A DNA stretch of 64,000 nucleotides from Photobacterium aquae (lineage in GTDB: Bacteria; Pseudomonadota; Gammaproteobacteria; Enterobacterales; Vibrionaceae), in NCBI RefSeq assembly GCF_001029445.1, contig NZ_LDOT01000002.1, forward strand, positions 558,001 through 622,000, in the 5' to 3' direction. The position numbers and the translations under genes were made by a program. This document shows positions 50,569-59,004 of this stretch, piece after piece. Within the stretch, counting starts at the first letter, position 1; the number at the start of each line of letters is the position of its first letter. Under the pieces are notes generated by a model, which did no database searches, had not been told where the DNA came from, and was given only the letters and a program-made list of their open reading frames with translations.

Positions 50569-51551
50569 CCTAATAGCTGTTTGATTGTTAATGCATTGAA
50601 TATCTGTCCAACAAACTTGAGCTCTCCAGTCTCTGCATCCGGTACGTATTCCTCATAAGACTCAATTTGCTTAATCACCAACTCATTGATATCAACAGAG
50701 AATGGATTTATCTCATCTAAACCAAAAATCATTTCGTAGCCTAAAATGAAGTCTTCAAGCTGAATAGCCGCCTTATTTGAAATCAACGCAGATTCTAGCC
50801 CAACAGCTATCAGTTCTTTTAACATTCCAAGCATGCCATGGCTAGCGGCTAATAGCCTCATCGCTATTTCAACATCCATTAAGTCAACGTCAAAAGGGAG
50901 CGGTACTGCCCTTTCCATGGCCTCAAGTAGGTCTAAGTATCTATCAATTGACGCTTCATCCGTAATTTTAAAGTAGGGTAATTCCCGCTTCACCATGATC
51001 CGTCTATCCCATTGGGAGTCTTCAAGTATCAACTTCGCACTAGGAATGCCAACAAAAACAATTGGTAGTCGACATTCATCACTGATCATTTTCAGTTTAT
51101 CTCGAATTTCTTGTCGTTCTTTATGACTGGTACATTCAAAAAGCTCCTGACACTCTTCAATCACTAATAACTTTAGTTCTGTCCGCTTAACGCACCTAAT
51201 GACATAATCTATTAATCCAAGGACGGATCCCTTAGCTCGGTATTTTTTGTATTTATCTATTTCATTCACTATCCAAAGTAACGTTTCCTTTAAAGTAGGT
51301 CGCACACGAGTGAGCAATACCTCATTTTCTGATAGGCATTTCGATATATAGTGTTTGATTAACGCTGACTTACCAGACCCCGTCCCTCCAGTTAACAACA
51401 TTGATGGCACAAACGAACCAAAACAACGACGCTTAACTAACCAATCGAGTCCCGAAAACACCTTCTCTACCTCAGGGTAGATCGTAAATGACGCATGGTA
51501 TGTCGCTAGAGTGGTATCGATGGACAGCTCGAGGTTAGAATCAGGCATCAT
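50565..51551 (-). CDS. tnsC: AAA+ transposition regulator TnsC
   Basis: A 328-aa AAA+ ATPase (TniB/TnsC family) that forms rings on target DNA and activates TnsAB. Walker A GGTGSGKS (about 55-62), Walker B LLVIEEC (about 125), arginine-finger region QWDRRIMVKRELPYF. It starts in the ATGA overlap with tnsB. Confidence 0.94.
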   Translation of the reverse strand: MMPDSNLELSIDTTLATYHASFTIYPEVEKVFSGLDWLVKRRCFGSFVPSMLLTGGTGSGKSALIKHYISKCLSENEVLLTRVRPTLKETLLWIVNEIDKYKKYRAKGSVLGLIDYVIRCVKRTELKLLVIEECQELFECTSHKERQEIRDKLKMISDECRLPIVFVGIPSAKLILEDSQWDRRIMVKRELPYFKITDEASIDRYLDLLEAMERAVPLPFDVDLMDVEIAMRLLAASHGMLGMLKELIAVGLESALISNKAAIQLEDFILGYEMIFGLDEINPFSVDINELVIKQIESYEEYVPDAETGELKFVGQIFNALTIKQLLG

Positions 51552-53473
51552 CCATTCCTCTCTTTTCTTCGCTTATTCCATTTAGACCGAAAGTTCTCAA
51601 TTGGATTAATTTCTTTTTCAGCCGGTGAACCGGAACAGCCACTCATTGAAGGGTTTGGGGGAAGTTTATCGGTCAGTTGTGCTTTTGGCGTATCACTATT
51701 TACACTTGATAGTTCAGCAATTTTCTTAGTTGCTTTAGCCTTGCGTTTCCGTTCAGACAAAGACATATGCTGTAGATTTTCTTGCTCTGATTGAATTCGT
51801 TCATGCAACGCTAATCGAGCTTTTGCTAATGACAACACATCAATCTCACCATCGATATAGTCTCGGTGAGCTTTAACTAACTTTTCATGCTCGCACAAAC
51901 TTAACTTGCGGGTGTAACCTTTCGAGTCCTTACTTGGAACCTCAACATACCCATTTAACTCTTCCAAATAGATATAAATTGTCGATATATCATCAGGATC
52001 TACTTTTATTTTCTTAATAGCAGATGCTTTTGTTTGAGGGTATTCCTTTCGGTATTGCGCCAGAGCAGTTGAATCATAATCTATATGCTTAAACTTGATA
52101 CCCTTACTCGTTAGTTTTCGATGATGGAGACTTCCCATTGCAATGGTAAAGGTATGCTCATTTTCAGGTAATAGCTTTAACGGAGGCATGACCTCATAAC
52201 TTTTCCGCCAATACAGATTAGGTATCCGAGCCTTGCGGCTGTCTGCGCTAGCATTGTGGACATCGACTATCCAACGGTGCAATTCTTCAACAAAGACACT
52301 AAAGCGCATAACTGCGTCTTTTTCAGGGTTATAATCTTCTTTTTCAAGAACGTTCGAGAACGTCTTCCCAGGAACCCAACCAACAATACCCTGAATTATC
52401 TCTCCAAACTTTCTTTCTACAAACGGCTTCAACCAAGGTTTTCTAACTTTGTTAAATACAACATTAATACCTGCTTCTAAACATGAATCTTCAAGGCTTT
52501 TTGACCAAAATTCAGGGCCATTATCAACGACTAGATTTTCAATTTTCCCTTCACATAACCACTTATTTTCAAACTCAATAGGTAAACCTGAAATGTAGTC
52601 TTTATTCTTAGTCGCATGGATAATAGCTTTAGATGCAGAAACATAGCTAGGGTGTTTAAATCCCAGATGAAAGCCAATGATGCAGCCGCTGAAGATATCA
52701 ACTAAAAGAGTTAGGTGGGCCCTTCCCAAGGGAACCAGTAGGTCATCATGAAGTAGGATTAAGTCGAGTGGGGTATGATCCATTTCTACCCGCTCAAGTA
52801 TCCGAGTAGGCATATCAACCGATTGGTAATAGTTATAGAGCTTGTCTGCGTAGTATTTACCATGCCTTGCTAAAGCAACGCTATACGGCTGTTCTTTCTG
52901 GATACGATTTTTGAAGGTTTGATAGGAAACTTGAGGGATTTTGCCAGAAACAATGTTTTCGTTTGCGACCGTAATATTATCACAATAAACATTATAGGCG
53001 GCTCTAATAGATGGCCTGACTGCATCTAAAAACCTTTCTAAGGCTTTTTCATAATAGGACTCATCGCCCACTACTCTAGCTGTTCGATTACCTTTTTGAT
53101 GATGCTTATCTACCAAACCAGTAAAACTACCTTTGGCTTGGTTAAATGAATTATGCCAACGTATTAAAGTTTTATAGCTTGGCTTTTGGGTAAGGGTTGT
53201 TTTTTCAAAATATTTGTCTATTAGTGGGTTGAGATTTTTAGGTGTCCATCCACCAACCAGCTCTTTGCTGACTAAGCTAAGTAACTTATAGCGTTCCAAG
53301 GCTTTTGTTTTTTGTTCTTCGGGGAAAGAATCGAGGTCTCGCTCAATGATTTTGGCTGAATCTAAAGACCCATATTGAAGCCGGTTTCGTTTTGACTCAG
53401 GTGATTCTAAGAACTCTTTTTCATCATCCTCAGAGTAATTGGCATCGAATTCATCCTTAAATCGCCCTGCCAT
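51548..53473 (-). CDS. tnsB: DDE transposase TnsB
   Basis: A 641-aa integrase-fold transposase that binds the end repeats, cleaves 3' ends and joins strands. Catalytic triad: Asp in MDHTPLDLILL, Asp in VVDNGPEFWS, Glu in KPFVERKFGEI. N-terminal DNA-binding domains (about 1-200) and C-terminal Mu B-like tail for TnsC contact (ending NFRSKWNKRRKERNG). No gap to tnsA; 4-bp overlap with tnsC. Confidence 0.95.
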   Translation of the reverse strand: MAGRFKDEFDANYSEDDEKEFLESPESKRNRLQYGSLDSAKIIERDLDSFPEEQKTKALERYKLLSLVSKELVGGWTPKNLNPLIDKYFEKTTLTQKPSYKTLIRWHNSFNQAKGSFTGLVDKHHQKGNRTARVVGDESYYEKALERFLDAVRPSIRAAYNVYCDNITVANENIVSGKIPQVSYQTFKNRIQKEQPYSVALARHGKYYADKLYNYYQSVDMPTRILERVEMDHTPLDLILLHDDLLVPLGRAHLTLLVDIFSGCIIGFHLGFKHPSYVSASKAIIHATKNKDYISGLPIEFENKWLCEGKIENLVVDNGPEFWSKSLEDSCLEAGINVVFNKVRKPWLKPFVERKFGEIIQGIVGWVPGKTFSNVLEKEDYNPEKDAVMRFSVFVEELHRWIVDVHNASADSRKARIPNLYWRKSYEVMPPLKLLPENEHTFTIAMGSLHHRKLTSKGIKFKHIDYDSTALAQYRKEYPQTKASAIKKIKVDPDDISTIYIYLEELNGYVEVPSKDSKGYTRKLSLCEHEKLVKAHRDYIDGEIDVLSLAKARLALHERIQSEQENLQHMSLSERKRKAKATKKIAELSSVNSDTPKAQLTDKLPPNPSMSGCSGSPAEKEINPIENFRSKWNKRRKERNG

Positions 53474-54100
53474 CTATTTCACCATAACTAACGTGGTTTC
53501 ATTAAGCTTGGCAGAATCAAGGTCAATCAAAGCCTTACCCAAAGTAACTAAGCGTAAGACAGCAGCAAATACCACACCAACAGACAATTCAACCTTTAAC
53601 GCTAAGTCTATAATTTTTATGGGTTTAGTATCCAACAGTTGATCATACAACGCATCAGGTAGGTTATCCCCTTTAATACAACCACTATAACGGTGAACAA
53701 CTTTACAGTTTTCTAGATAGTACCCTTTTCGGATTTGCCGGTCAGTGACTAAGATAAGATCAAAACCAAGTCGCTCAGCTGCCGACTTCCTAGCCTGAAA
53801 CTGTTGCTTAAACTCTTTGCTAAGGGTTTGCCCATATGGCTTACTCTCAACGAAACATTGATACCCACCAATATAGTGGACTAAAAAGTCAGGTGTGTAG
53901 GGAAGCTGTTTACCACAAAACTCATAATAATAACCCTCCGGCTGTGACTCGTAACAAACAACTTCCGGGTCATATTCAAAGTGGTAGCAACAATCTTTCT
54001 CAAGGCCGCCTTCACACATAACCGTCTTTCTATTCTTGCTACTAGCAAACTTATAGATATTTTTATTCGGAGAGGGTTTGCGAAGATTACGAATGTACAT
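53474..54100 (-). CDS. tnsA: Transposon endonuclease TnsA
   Basis: A 208-aa restriction-like endonuclease that nicks the 5' ends so the element moves by cut-and-paste. Nuclease core: EGGLEKDCCYHFEYD, then YTPDF (Asp71) and FVESKPYG (Glu85, Lys87). A separate TnsA is present, unlike V-K systems, so simple insertions are expected. Start codon 110 bp inside the left end, reading inward, in the same direction as ffs. Confidence 0.94.
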   Translation of the reverse strand: MYIRNLRKPSPNKNIYKFASSKNRKTVMCEGGLEKDCCYHFEYDPEVVCYESQPEGYYYEFCGKQLPYTPDFLVHYIGGYQCFVESKPYGQTLSKEFKQQFQARKSAAERLGFDLILVTDRQIRKGYYLENCKVVHRYSGCIKGDNLPDALYDQLLDTKPIKIIDLALKVELSVGVVFAAVLRLVTLGKALIDLDSAKLNETTLVMVK

Positions 54101-54143
54101 GTGCGTCCCTTAATGTTGTAAGAAAACAACCAAATTAAGATTA

Positions 54144-54210
54144 GGACACTTTTTGACTTTTAAAAGGACAACTTATGGATTTTTTGGGACTGGATATGGT
54201 TTTTGCGACA
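54144..54210 (-). repeat. Transposon left end with TnsB-type sites
   Basis: Minus strand from 54210: TGTCGC, then AAAACCATATCCAGTCC (54,203-54,187), AAAAATCCATAAGTTGTCC (54,184-54,166) and a weaker AAAAGTCAAAAAGTGTCC (54,161-54,144). The first site begins 12 nt from CATA to the terminus, the same as in the right end. Confidence 0.9.
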
Positions 54211-54215
54211 GCCAG
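54211..54215. repeat. Target-site duplication GCCAG (left)
   Basis: Pentamer GCCAG next to the left terminus, identical to 34,650-34,654. Confidence 0.93.
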
Positions 54216-54217
54216 AT

Positions 54218-54331
54218 GGGTGGAAGCCCCACCAGCCACATCCCGGCACACACGTCGCTCGCTGCGGCTGCTCCCTTCCAGGCCTGACCGGGTTCACGAG
54301 TTAGTGTTGCGGGAGGACCAGCAGGGCCTCC
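54218..54331 (-). ncRNA. ffs: 4.5S RNA (signal recognition particle RNA)
   Basis: A 114-nt RNA gene, the same length as E. coli 4.5S RNA. The hallmark apical region is present (GGTCAGGCCTGGAAGGGAGCAGCC on the minus strand corresponds to GGTCAGGTCCGGAAGGAAGCAGCC; read as two parts), as are TCCCGCAAC near the 5' end and GTGTGCCGGGATGTGGCTGG toward the 3' end. Termini pair (GGAGGCCC with GGGGCTTCC). It binds Ffh for co-translational targeting. Its 3' end is 7 bp from the transposon, so its native terminator has been displaced. Neighbour atl matches E. coli ffs context. Confidence 0.95.
54266..54285 (-). other. ffs protospacer of the homing guide
   Basis: Twenty nucleotides AGGCCTGGAAGGGAGCAGCC inside ffs matching the distal array unit. 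The two bases upstream are TC, not the classical CC, fitting the relaxed PAM use of I-F3 systems. From its first base to the element terminus is 75 bp including the duplicated GCCAG. Confidence 0.82.
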
Positions 54332-54366
54332 ATAGATTCTTTGTGTCTCTTGCGAGAACGGGATGG

Positions 54367-54395
54367 ATTATCCGTCATGCCCGTTGTGATTGCAA
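54367..54395 (-). promoter_or_regulatory. ffs promoter
   Basis: Minus strand -35 TTGCAA (54,395-54,390), 17-bp spacer, -10 GATAAT (54,372-54,367), then a GC-containing discriminator. Transcription would start about 30 nt before mature 4.5S RNA, leaving the 5' leader that is normally removed by RNase P. Confidence 0.85.
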
Positions 54396-54472
54396 GTGCC
54401 TTGCTCGCTTCATGAAGCCAACTGCTGTTTTCTTACTCAAATCTGTGTATTCCCAGCAATTTCACCCGTCTG

Positions 54473-55207
54473 TCAGACTTCTTCTTCCATATCCTCAAGC
54501 AGGTACTCGCCTAGCAGTGCCCCACCGAGCACCAACAGCCAAGCCACCAGCACCGGGTTGGGAACCTCAAGCCACGGAACCAAAACCATAGTGGCAAAAC
54601 CTACCGCTGGCAGGATCCATACCATTCTCGGCACCATCTCGTTGAGCTTGCCCTTGAGCAGCTCCTGAATTGTGGCAATCAACCCGGTGACACACAGCGC
54701 CACCAAGGCGGCGTGCTCCATGCCGCCGACCCATAGCGGCACCACCAAGAACAGCGGCCACCAGGTATTCCCGTCAACGGGCCGCCAGCTGCGCAGGGCA
54801 ACCCAAATCACGCCGACAGCCATAATCTGAACGATGGTTGCACCGGGGCTACCGGGTAGCTTCCCCTCGCCCTGCAATGCCATCAAGCCAACATCCATCG
54901 CCAGCACAACGGAAATAAGCAACGCGGCCATCTGCCAGGTACTTTTGGTCGAGAAACTGACGGCAAAAATGGGTAACATCATAAAGATGCTTATCGACAA
55001 GGCCAAAGACTGCTCCGGCAACACAAAACCGTATGCACCCAAGCCAATCAAGAGAAGCCAAGCAGAAACGCCCCCCTGAGGCAGCAGCCACAAGGCGGGA
55101 ATGGCGAGCGCCAACGCGGGAAGCTCTCCTTGGCTCTGCCCGAGTGCACTGACACCAACAACGGTCAACACTATGCTGACCACAACAAGCAACGCGGCAT
55201 ACAACAT
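54473..55207 (-). CDS. Polytopic inner-membrane protein, unknown function
   Basis: A 244-aa, very hydrophobic protein with about seven to eight predicted membrane helices and an acidic C-terminus (LEDMEEEV). AAGGAGGT, a perfect ribosome-binding site, precedes ATG 55207; the longer frame is not supported. I do not recognise a family. It is divergent from atl and lies upstream of ffs in the same direction. Confidence 0.75.
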   Translation of the reverse strand: MLYAALLVVVSIVLTVVGVSALGQSQGELPALALAIPALWLLPQGGVSAWLLLIGLGAYGFVLPEQSLALSISIFMMLPIFAVSFSTKSTWQMAALLISVVLAMDVGLMALQGEGKLPGSPGATIVQIMAVGVIWVALRSWRPVDGNTWWPLFLVVPLWVGGMEHAALVALCVTGLIATIQELLKGKLNEMVPRMVWILPAVGFATMVLVPWLEVPNPVLVAWLLVLGGALLGEYLLEDMEEEV

Positions 55208-55307
55208 GGCAGCACCTCCTTGCGTTTGTAATGGTTGCACGCTAAGCAAACGACACGAGTCGTGAATGCGCAACCATCAGCTTTTTATGGTTCTAATAGG
55301 TATAAAT

Positions 55308-55613
55308 ATGGACGATTTTACAGCTCAGATCTATAGCCAAGTTCACCAAATTCCCCAAGGAAAAGTGTCAACCTATGGCGATATTGCAAAATTTGCAGGC
55401 TTCCCGGGCTATGCCCGGCAGGTGGGGAAATTACTCGGCAAACTGCCAGAGGGATCATCGCTGCCATGGCACAGGGTGATTAACGCAAAAGGTGAAATTT
55501 CGCTTACTGGCAATGACTTAGAACGCCAACGCAGCAAACTTATTGCAGAGGGAATAGAGGTGTCAGACGTCGGTCGGATCCGGCTGGGACGCTATCGCTG
55601 GGACGGACTTTAA
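55308..55613 (+). CDS. atl: Alkyltransferase-like protein Atl
   Basis: A 101-aa DNA-binding protein that recognises O6-alkylguanine and flags it for nucleotide excision repair. The MGMT core is clear (YGDIAKFAGFPGYARQVGKLL), but the active-site PCHRV of methyltransferases is PWHRV here, the defining Trp replacement of ATL proteins, so it cannot transfer alkyl groups. ATG 55308 is chosen over an upstream in-frame ATG in the promoter region. In E. coli, atl (ybaZ) also adjoins ffs. Confidence 0.92.
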   Translation: MDDFTAQIYSQVHQIPQGKVSTYGDIAKFAGFPGYARQVGKLLGKLPEGSSLPWHRVINAKGEISLTGNDLERQRSKLIAEGIEVSDVGRIRLGRYRWDGL

Positions 55614-55635
55614 AAACCGCCCCAGCAAGGGGAGA

Positions 55636-56055
55636 TTACTGCACCTTCACCAGCATCAGATCTTTCACCAAAGTCTGGTTAGGATCGGTGATCACAGGGT
55701 TGGCGGTATCGGTAATGAATACCAGCTTGTCGCCAATCTCAATGCGCGCACTTACCGCATAAGTATGGTTAGGTTTGATTTCATCACGCACGAAATTCAG
55801 CGAGTAAGCAAAAGGTACCTGCTTGCCCTCCGCCAAAAACGAATGACGGCTAATCACCTCGGCTGCCGCGTCCATTTTCGAAACGTCAGACAAAGTCACC
55901 GTGATACGGGCATTCTCCGGCAGGGCAATACGTTCACGGTAGGCCACGTTCCCGGTCACTTTTTCCATATCTGCATCCTTATCGACTAGATTTGTACAAG
56001 CGGAAACTACCAACGCTACTGCTAACGCAGACAACAGCGCAAAAACCTTTTTCAT
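55636..56055 (-). CDS. ybaY: YbaY-family lipoprotein
   Basis: A 139-aa lipoprotein with lipobox VVSAC at about residues 16-20 and a YbaY/META-like beta domain (VTGNVAYRERIALPENARITVTLSDVS, SLNFVRDEIKPNHTYAVSARIE). Function undefined; E. coli YbaY sits in the same neighbourhood (tesB-ybaY-ffs-atl). Convergent with atl, divergent from tesB. Confidence 0.9.
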   Translation of the reverse strand: MKKVFALLSALAVALVVSACTNLVDKDADMEKVTGNVAYRERIALPENARITVTLSDVSKMDAAAEVISRHSFLAEGKQVPFAYSLNFVRDEIKPNHTYAVSARIEIGDKLVFITDTANPVITDPNQTLVKDLMLVKVQ

Positions 56056-56225
56056 GCGAACTCCTATGACTTAACGCTCAATATTGTGAGTGAACAAGCA
56101 CTTAACACATTGATATAAAATGAGGCACTTCCAATCTGCCCAGAACACAGACAAACTAAGAAAGAAAGTGGCATCCTGCCAGGATGCTTTAGGGCGATAT
56201 CATAGCATTTTTTTATGGAATTCCG

Positions 56226-57101
56226 ATGAGCAAAGAACTGAATGAACTTCTCACTCTGTTACATCTGGAACAACTTGAGCAAGGATTGTTCCGGGGCCAA
56301 AGTGAACACTTGGGGCTACCACAAGTCTATGGTGGACAGGTTATGGGGCAAGCTCTCTCAGCGTCCAAGGAAACCGTGGATGAAGGGCGGTTTCTGCATT
56401 CGTTCCACAGCTACTTCCTCCGCCCGGGCGATCCGCTAAAACCGATTATCTACGATGTCGAAACCCTGCGTGATGGCACGAGCTTCAGTACCCGCAGAGT
56501 CAAGGCGATTCAGTTTGGACGCCCCATCTTCTACCTAACAGCCTCATACCAGACAGAGGAAGAAGGCTTCGAGCATCAATCCGCCATGCCGGATGTGCCC
56601 CCTGTGGAAACCCTGCTCAACGAGCAACAACTCATTGGCTCTATTGCCGACAGATTGCCAAAGGCCACCGTTGAAGTCTTCGGCCGGGAACGGCCCATTG
56701 AAGTGCGGCCGGTTACCGTCGTCAACCCGCTGCGGCCGGAAATCAATCCGCCCAAGCAGCATTTCTGGATCAAGGCCAACGGCAGCATGCCGGACGATCT
56801 GCGCATCCATCAATATTTGCTGGCCTACGCCGCCGACTGGGGATTCCTGACCACCGCCATGCAACCCCATGGGGTCAGCCTGCTCACCCCTAACAGCAAG
56901 GTAGCGACCGTCGACCATTCCATGTGGTTCCACCGGCCGTTCAAAATGGATGAATGGCTGCTCTACGCCATAGACAGCCCCTCTGCCAGCGGTGCTCGCG
57001 GCTTTGTCCGGGGAGAGATCTACAACCAGCAAGGGGAACTGGTTGCCTCTGCCGTTCAGGAAGGGCTGATGCGCTATCGCGGCAAGCCAACGAGAAAATA
57101 A
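56226..57101 (+). CDS. tesB: Acyl-CoA thioesterase II
   Basis: A 291-aa double-hotdog thioesterase hydrolysing medium/long acyl-CoA. Conserved [15 protein letters not shown] near residue 30, [14 protein letters not shown], and the C-terminal catalytic region with [13 protein letters not shown]; length matches E. coli TesB (286). Confidence 0.94.
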   Translation: MSKELNELLTLLHLEQLEQGLFRGQSEHLGLPQVYGGQVMGQALSASKETVDEGRFLHSFHSYFLRPGDPLKPIIYDVETLRDGTSFSTRRVKAIQFGRPIFYLTASYQTEEEGFEHQSAMPDVPPVETLLNEQQLIGSIADRLPKATVEVFGRERPIEVRPVTVVNPLRPEINPPKQHFWIKANGSMPDDLRIHQYLLAYAADWGFLTTAMQPHGVSLLTPNSKVATVDHSMWFHRPFKMDEWLLYAIDSPSASGARGFVRGEIYNQQGELVASAVQEGLMRYRGKPTRK

Positions 57102-57131
57102 GCTCTGTTATCCTCGCCTCACCACAGCAAA

Positions 57132-57155
57132 GGCAACAGCAACAGCAACAGCAAC
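57132..57155 (+). repeat. Short CAACAG-type repeat downstream of tesB
   Basis: Three to four tandem GCAACA units followed by imperfect copies, between the tesB stop and the shared terminator. Confidence 0.7.
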
Positions 57156-57170
57156 GACAGAAGCAACAAT

Positions 57171-57201
57171 GGGCAAGCGGAGCACAATGCTCCTCTTGCC
57201 C
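57171..57201. terminator. Bidirectional hairpin between tesB and mdlB
   Basis: Inverted repeat GGGCAAG-C-GGAGCA / TGCTCC-T-CTTGCCC, about 14 bp with one mismatch. The T-runs on both sides are weak, so termination may be partial. Confidence 0.7.
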
Positions 57202-57207
57202 TCTTAT

Positions 57208-59004
57208 CTAACTGGCACTGCACCCTTCTGTTTCGAGCCGATGAAGCTGCTCTCCGGCCTGTTGCAGCTGGTACATCTGCCAATAGTGCCCCTGTGCCGT
57301 GAGCAATCCATTATGATCACCGCGCTCAAGCACCTCGCCATGACTCAGCACCAGAATTTCATCGGCATCGACAATCGTCGACAGGCGATGGGCAATCACG
57401 ACAATGCTCATGTCCTGCCGCAAACGCCCAAGGGCCTGCTGGATATGGCGCTCGGTCCCCGAATCAATATTGGCCGTCGCCTCATCGAGGATCAAAATTC
57501 GCGGCTTGGCCACCAACACCCGGGCCAATGCCAGCAGCTGCTTCTGCCCCGCAGACAGATTCGCCCCACCGCTGCCCAGCCGCATATCCAACCCGCCGTC
57601 GAACCTTCGGATCTGTTCCGCCAACCCCACGGCTTCGAGCGCCTGCCAGCACAACGCATCACTCTCCGCATGGCTACCGGCCACTGTCCGGCCAAGGGTT
57701 ATATTCTCTCGCACGCTATCACTGAGCACATGGGGATCCTGCTGAACCATCGCAATCCCGCTACGCAGAACATCTTGCGACAATGACGACAGCGGCCGCC
57801 CATCAAGCCGTACCTCGCCCTCGGTCGCCGGGTAGAACCCCATCAGCAACGAAGCCAAGGTGCTCTTACCGCTCCCCGTATGGCCCACCAAGGCCAAGAA
57901 GCCCCGATGAGGCAAGTTGATATCAATCTGCCCCAGTACGTTCTGCTTGCCATCATAGCTAAACCCCACCCCGTTGCAGGCCAATTGCCCGGAAGCTAAC
58001 GGGTGGTTGTCATCGCCATATTGCTGCTGGGCGGCATCAATAAAACCAAAAATCCGCTCGCTGGCCACAAGAGCCTGCTGCAACAGCGATAGCTGCTGGG
58101 TGAGCTCAATCAGGGGCTCGCTCACCCTGCCGAGATAGCTGATAAAAGCATACAATACCCCCACCCCGATCAGCTCAAGCCCGCTGACCCCAAACAGCGC
58201 CACCAGCGAGAGCAGCGCCACACCGGAAAGGAAGTCGATCAGCGGCCGCAGCAAAAAGCCGTTCAGCTTTGTCACCCCAATCTGAGCCTGAAGGTGGTTG
58301 CCGGTCAATACGGAAAACTGACGGTAAAACGCCTCTTCCTGGCGCATCAACTGCACCAGACTCATTCCCTGAATAGACTCGCTCATCGAGGCATTGATAT
58401 CAGCCAGCAGATCGCGCATCTGGCGGTAGGCCCCCGAGCTCCGGCGCTGGTAGACCACCATCACGGCCACGACTGCGGGCAACAGAACCAACACAACCAG
58501 CGTCAGCCGCCAGCTGATCAGGCTCATCACTGTCAGCATGGCGATGATCAAGGTGATATTTTTCAGGACCGAGCCGATAACATGGACATAAAAATCCTTG
58601 ATCGACTCTGTATCATTGGTGATCCGTGAAATCAAAGTACCTGACGGAACATAATCGAATGCCGACAAGGGCTGGTTCAAGATCCTACCGAACAACTGCT
58701 TGCGGATCGTCTGCACCACACCGATTGCAATCTCGTTAAAACGCATCGCCTGCAAATAACGAAACAGGGCGGTGGCCACCATCAGACCGAGGTAGGCTAC
58801 GGCCAACATCGCCAGTTCATCAGCGGGGAAATGATCCTTGGCGATGTTATTGTCGATAAAATGCTGGATCAGCCACGGACCGGCAACGTCCGTCAATGAT
58901 GCCAACAACAGAAACCCCAGCGCTACCGACAGCTTTTTCCTATCAGCCAAGGCATAACCCAGCAAACGCCTAACGATGGCCTTGTTGAATGTCTTGTTTT
59001 CCAT
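57208..59004 (-). CDS. mdlB: ABC exporter half-transporter MdlB
   Basis: A 598-aa type IV ABC exporter half: six membrane helices (about 20-310), then the nucleotide-binding domain with Walker A GHTGSGKSTL, signature LSAGQKQLLALAR (non-canonical LSAGQ), Walker B ILILDEATANID and H-loop VIAHRLSTI. Pairs with MdlA; starts in the mdlA stop (TAATG). Substrate unknown. Confidence 0.93.
   Translation of the reverse strand: MENKTFNKAIVRRLLGYALADRKKLSVALGFLLLASLTDVAGPWLIQHFIDNNIAKDHFPADELAMLAVAYLGLMVATALFRYLQAMRFNEIAIGVVQTIRKQLFGRILNQPLSAFDYVPSGTLISRITNDTESIKDFYVHVIGSVLKNITLIIAMLTVMSLISWRLTLVVLVLLPAVVAVMVVYQRRSSGAYRQMRDLLADINASMSESIQGMSLVQLMRQEEAFYRQFSVLTGNHLQAQIGVTKLNGFLLRPLIDFLSGVALLSLVALFGVSGLELIGVGVLYAFISYLGRVSEPLIELTQQLSLLQQALVASERIFGFIDAAQQQYGDDNHPLASGQLACNGVGFSYDGKQNVLGQIDINLPHRGFLALVGHTGSGKSTLASLLMGFYPATEGEVRLDGRPLSSLSQDVLRSGIAMVQQDPHVLSDSVRENITLGRTVAGSHAESDALCWQALEAVGLAEQIRRFDGGLDMRLGSGGANLSAGQKQLLALARVLVAKPRILILDEATANIDSGTERHIQQALGRLRQDMSIVVIAHRLSTIVDADEILVLSHGEVLERGDHNGLLTAQGHYWQMYQLQQAGEQLHRLETEGCSAS

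Larger units (their letters stand above)
34655..54210 (-). mobile_element. Complete type I-F3 CRISPR-associated transposon (Tn7-like)
   Basis: A 19,556-bp RNA-guided transposon. Core: tnsA-tnsB-tnsC at the ffs side, tniQ-cas8/5-cas7-cas6 plus a CRISPR array near the other end, and an xre regulator. No cas1, cas2-3 or second TniQ/TnsD was found, as in type I-F3 CASTs. Both termini read TGTCGC inward, with TnsB-type repeats, flanked by GCCAG duplications. Cargo: type I restriction-modification genes, an ATPase-PIN-RNA ligase trio, a wHTH-like gene and a small HigA-like protein. All listed frames appear intact, so it may be active. It sits 7 bp beyond the 3' end of ffs. Confidence 0.96.

Noticed and set aside
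54166..54170. TGTCC at 54,170 (minus) as the transposon left terminus
   Set aside because: It lacks the TGTCGC match with the right end and has no flanking GCCAG; it is the end of an internal TnsB-type site.
54213..54244. CC-preceded 32-mer near the ffs 3' end as the homing protospacer, at classical distance
   Set aside because: No spacer in the array matches it.
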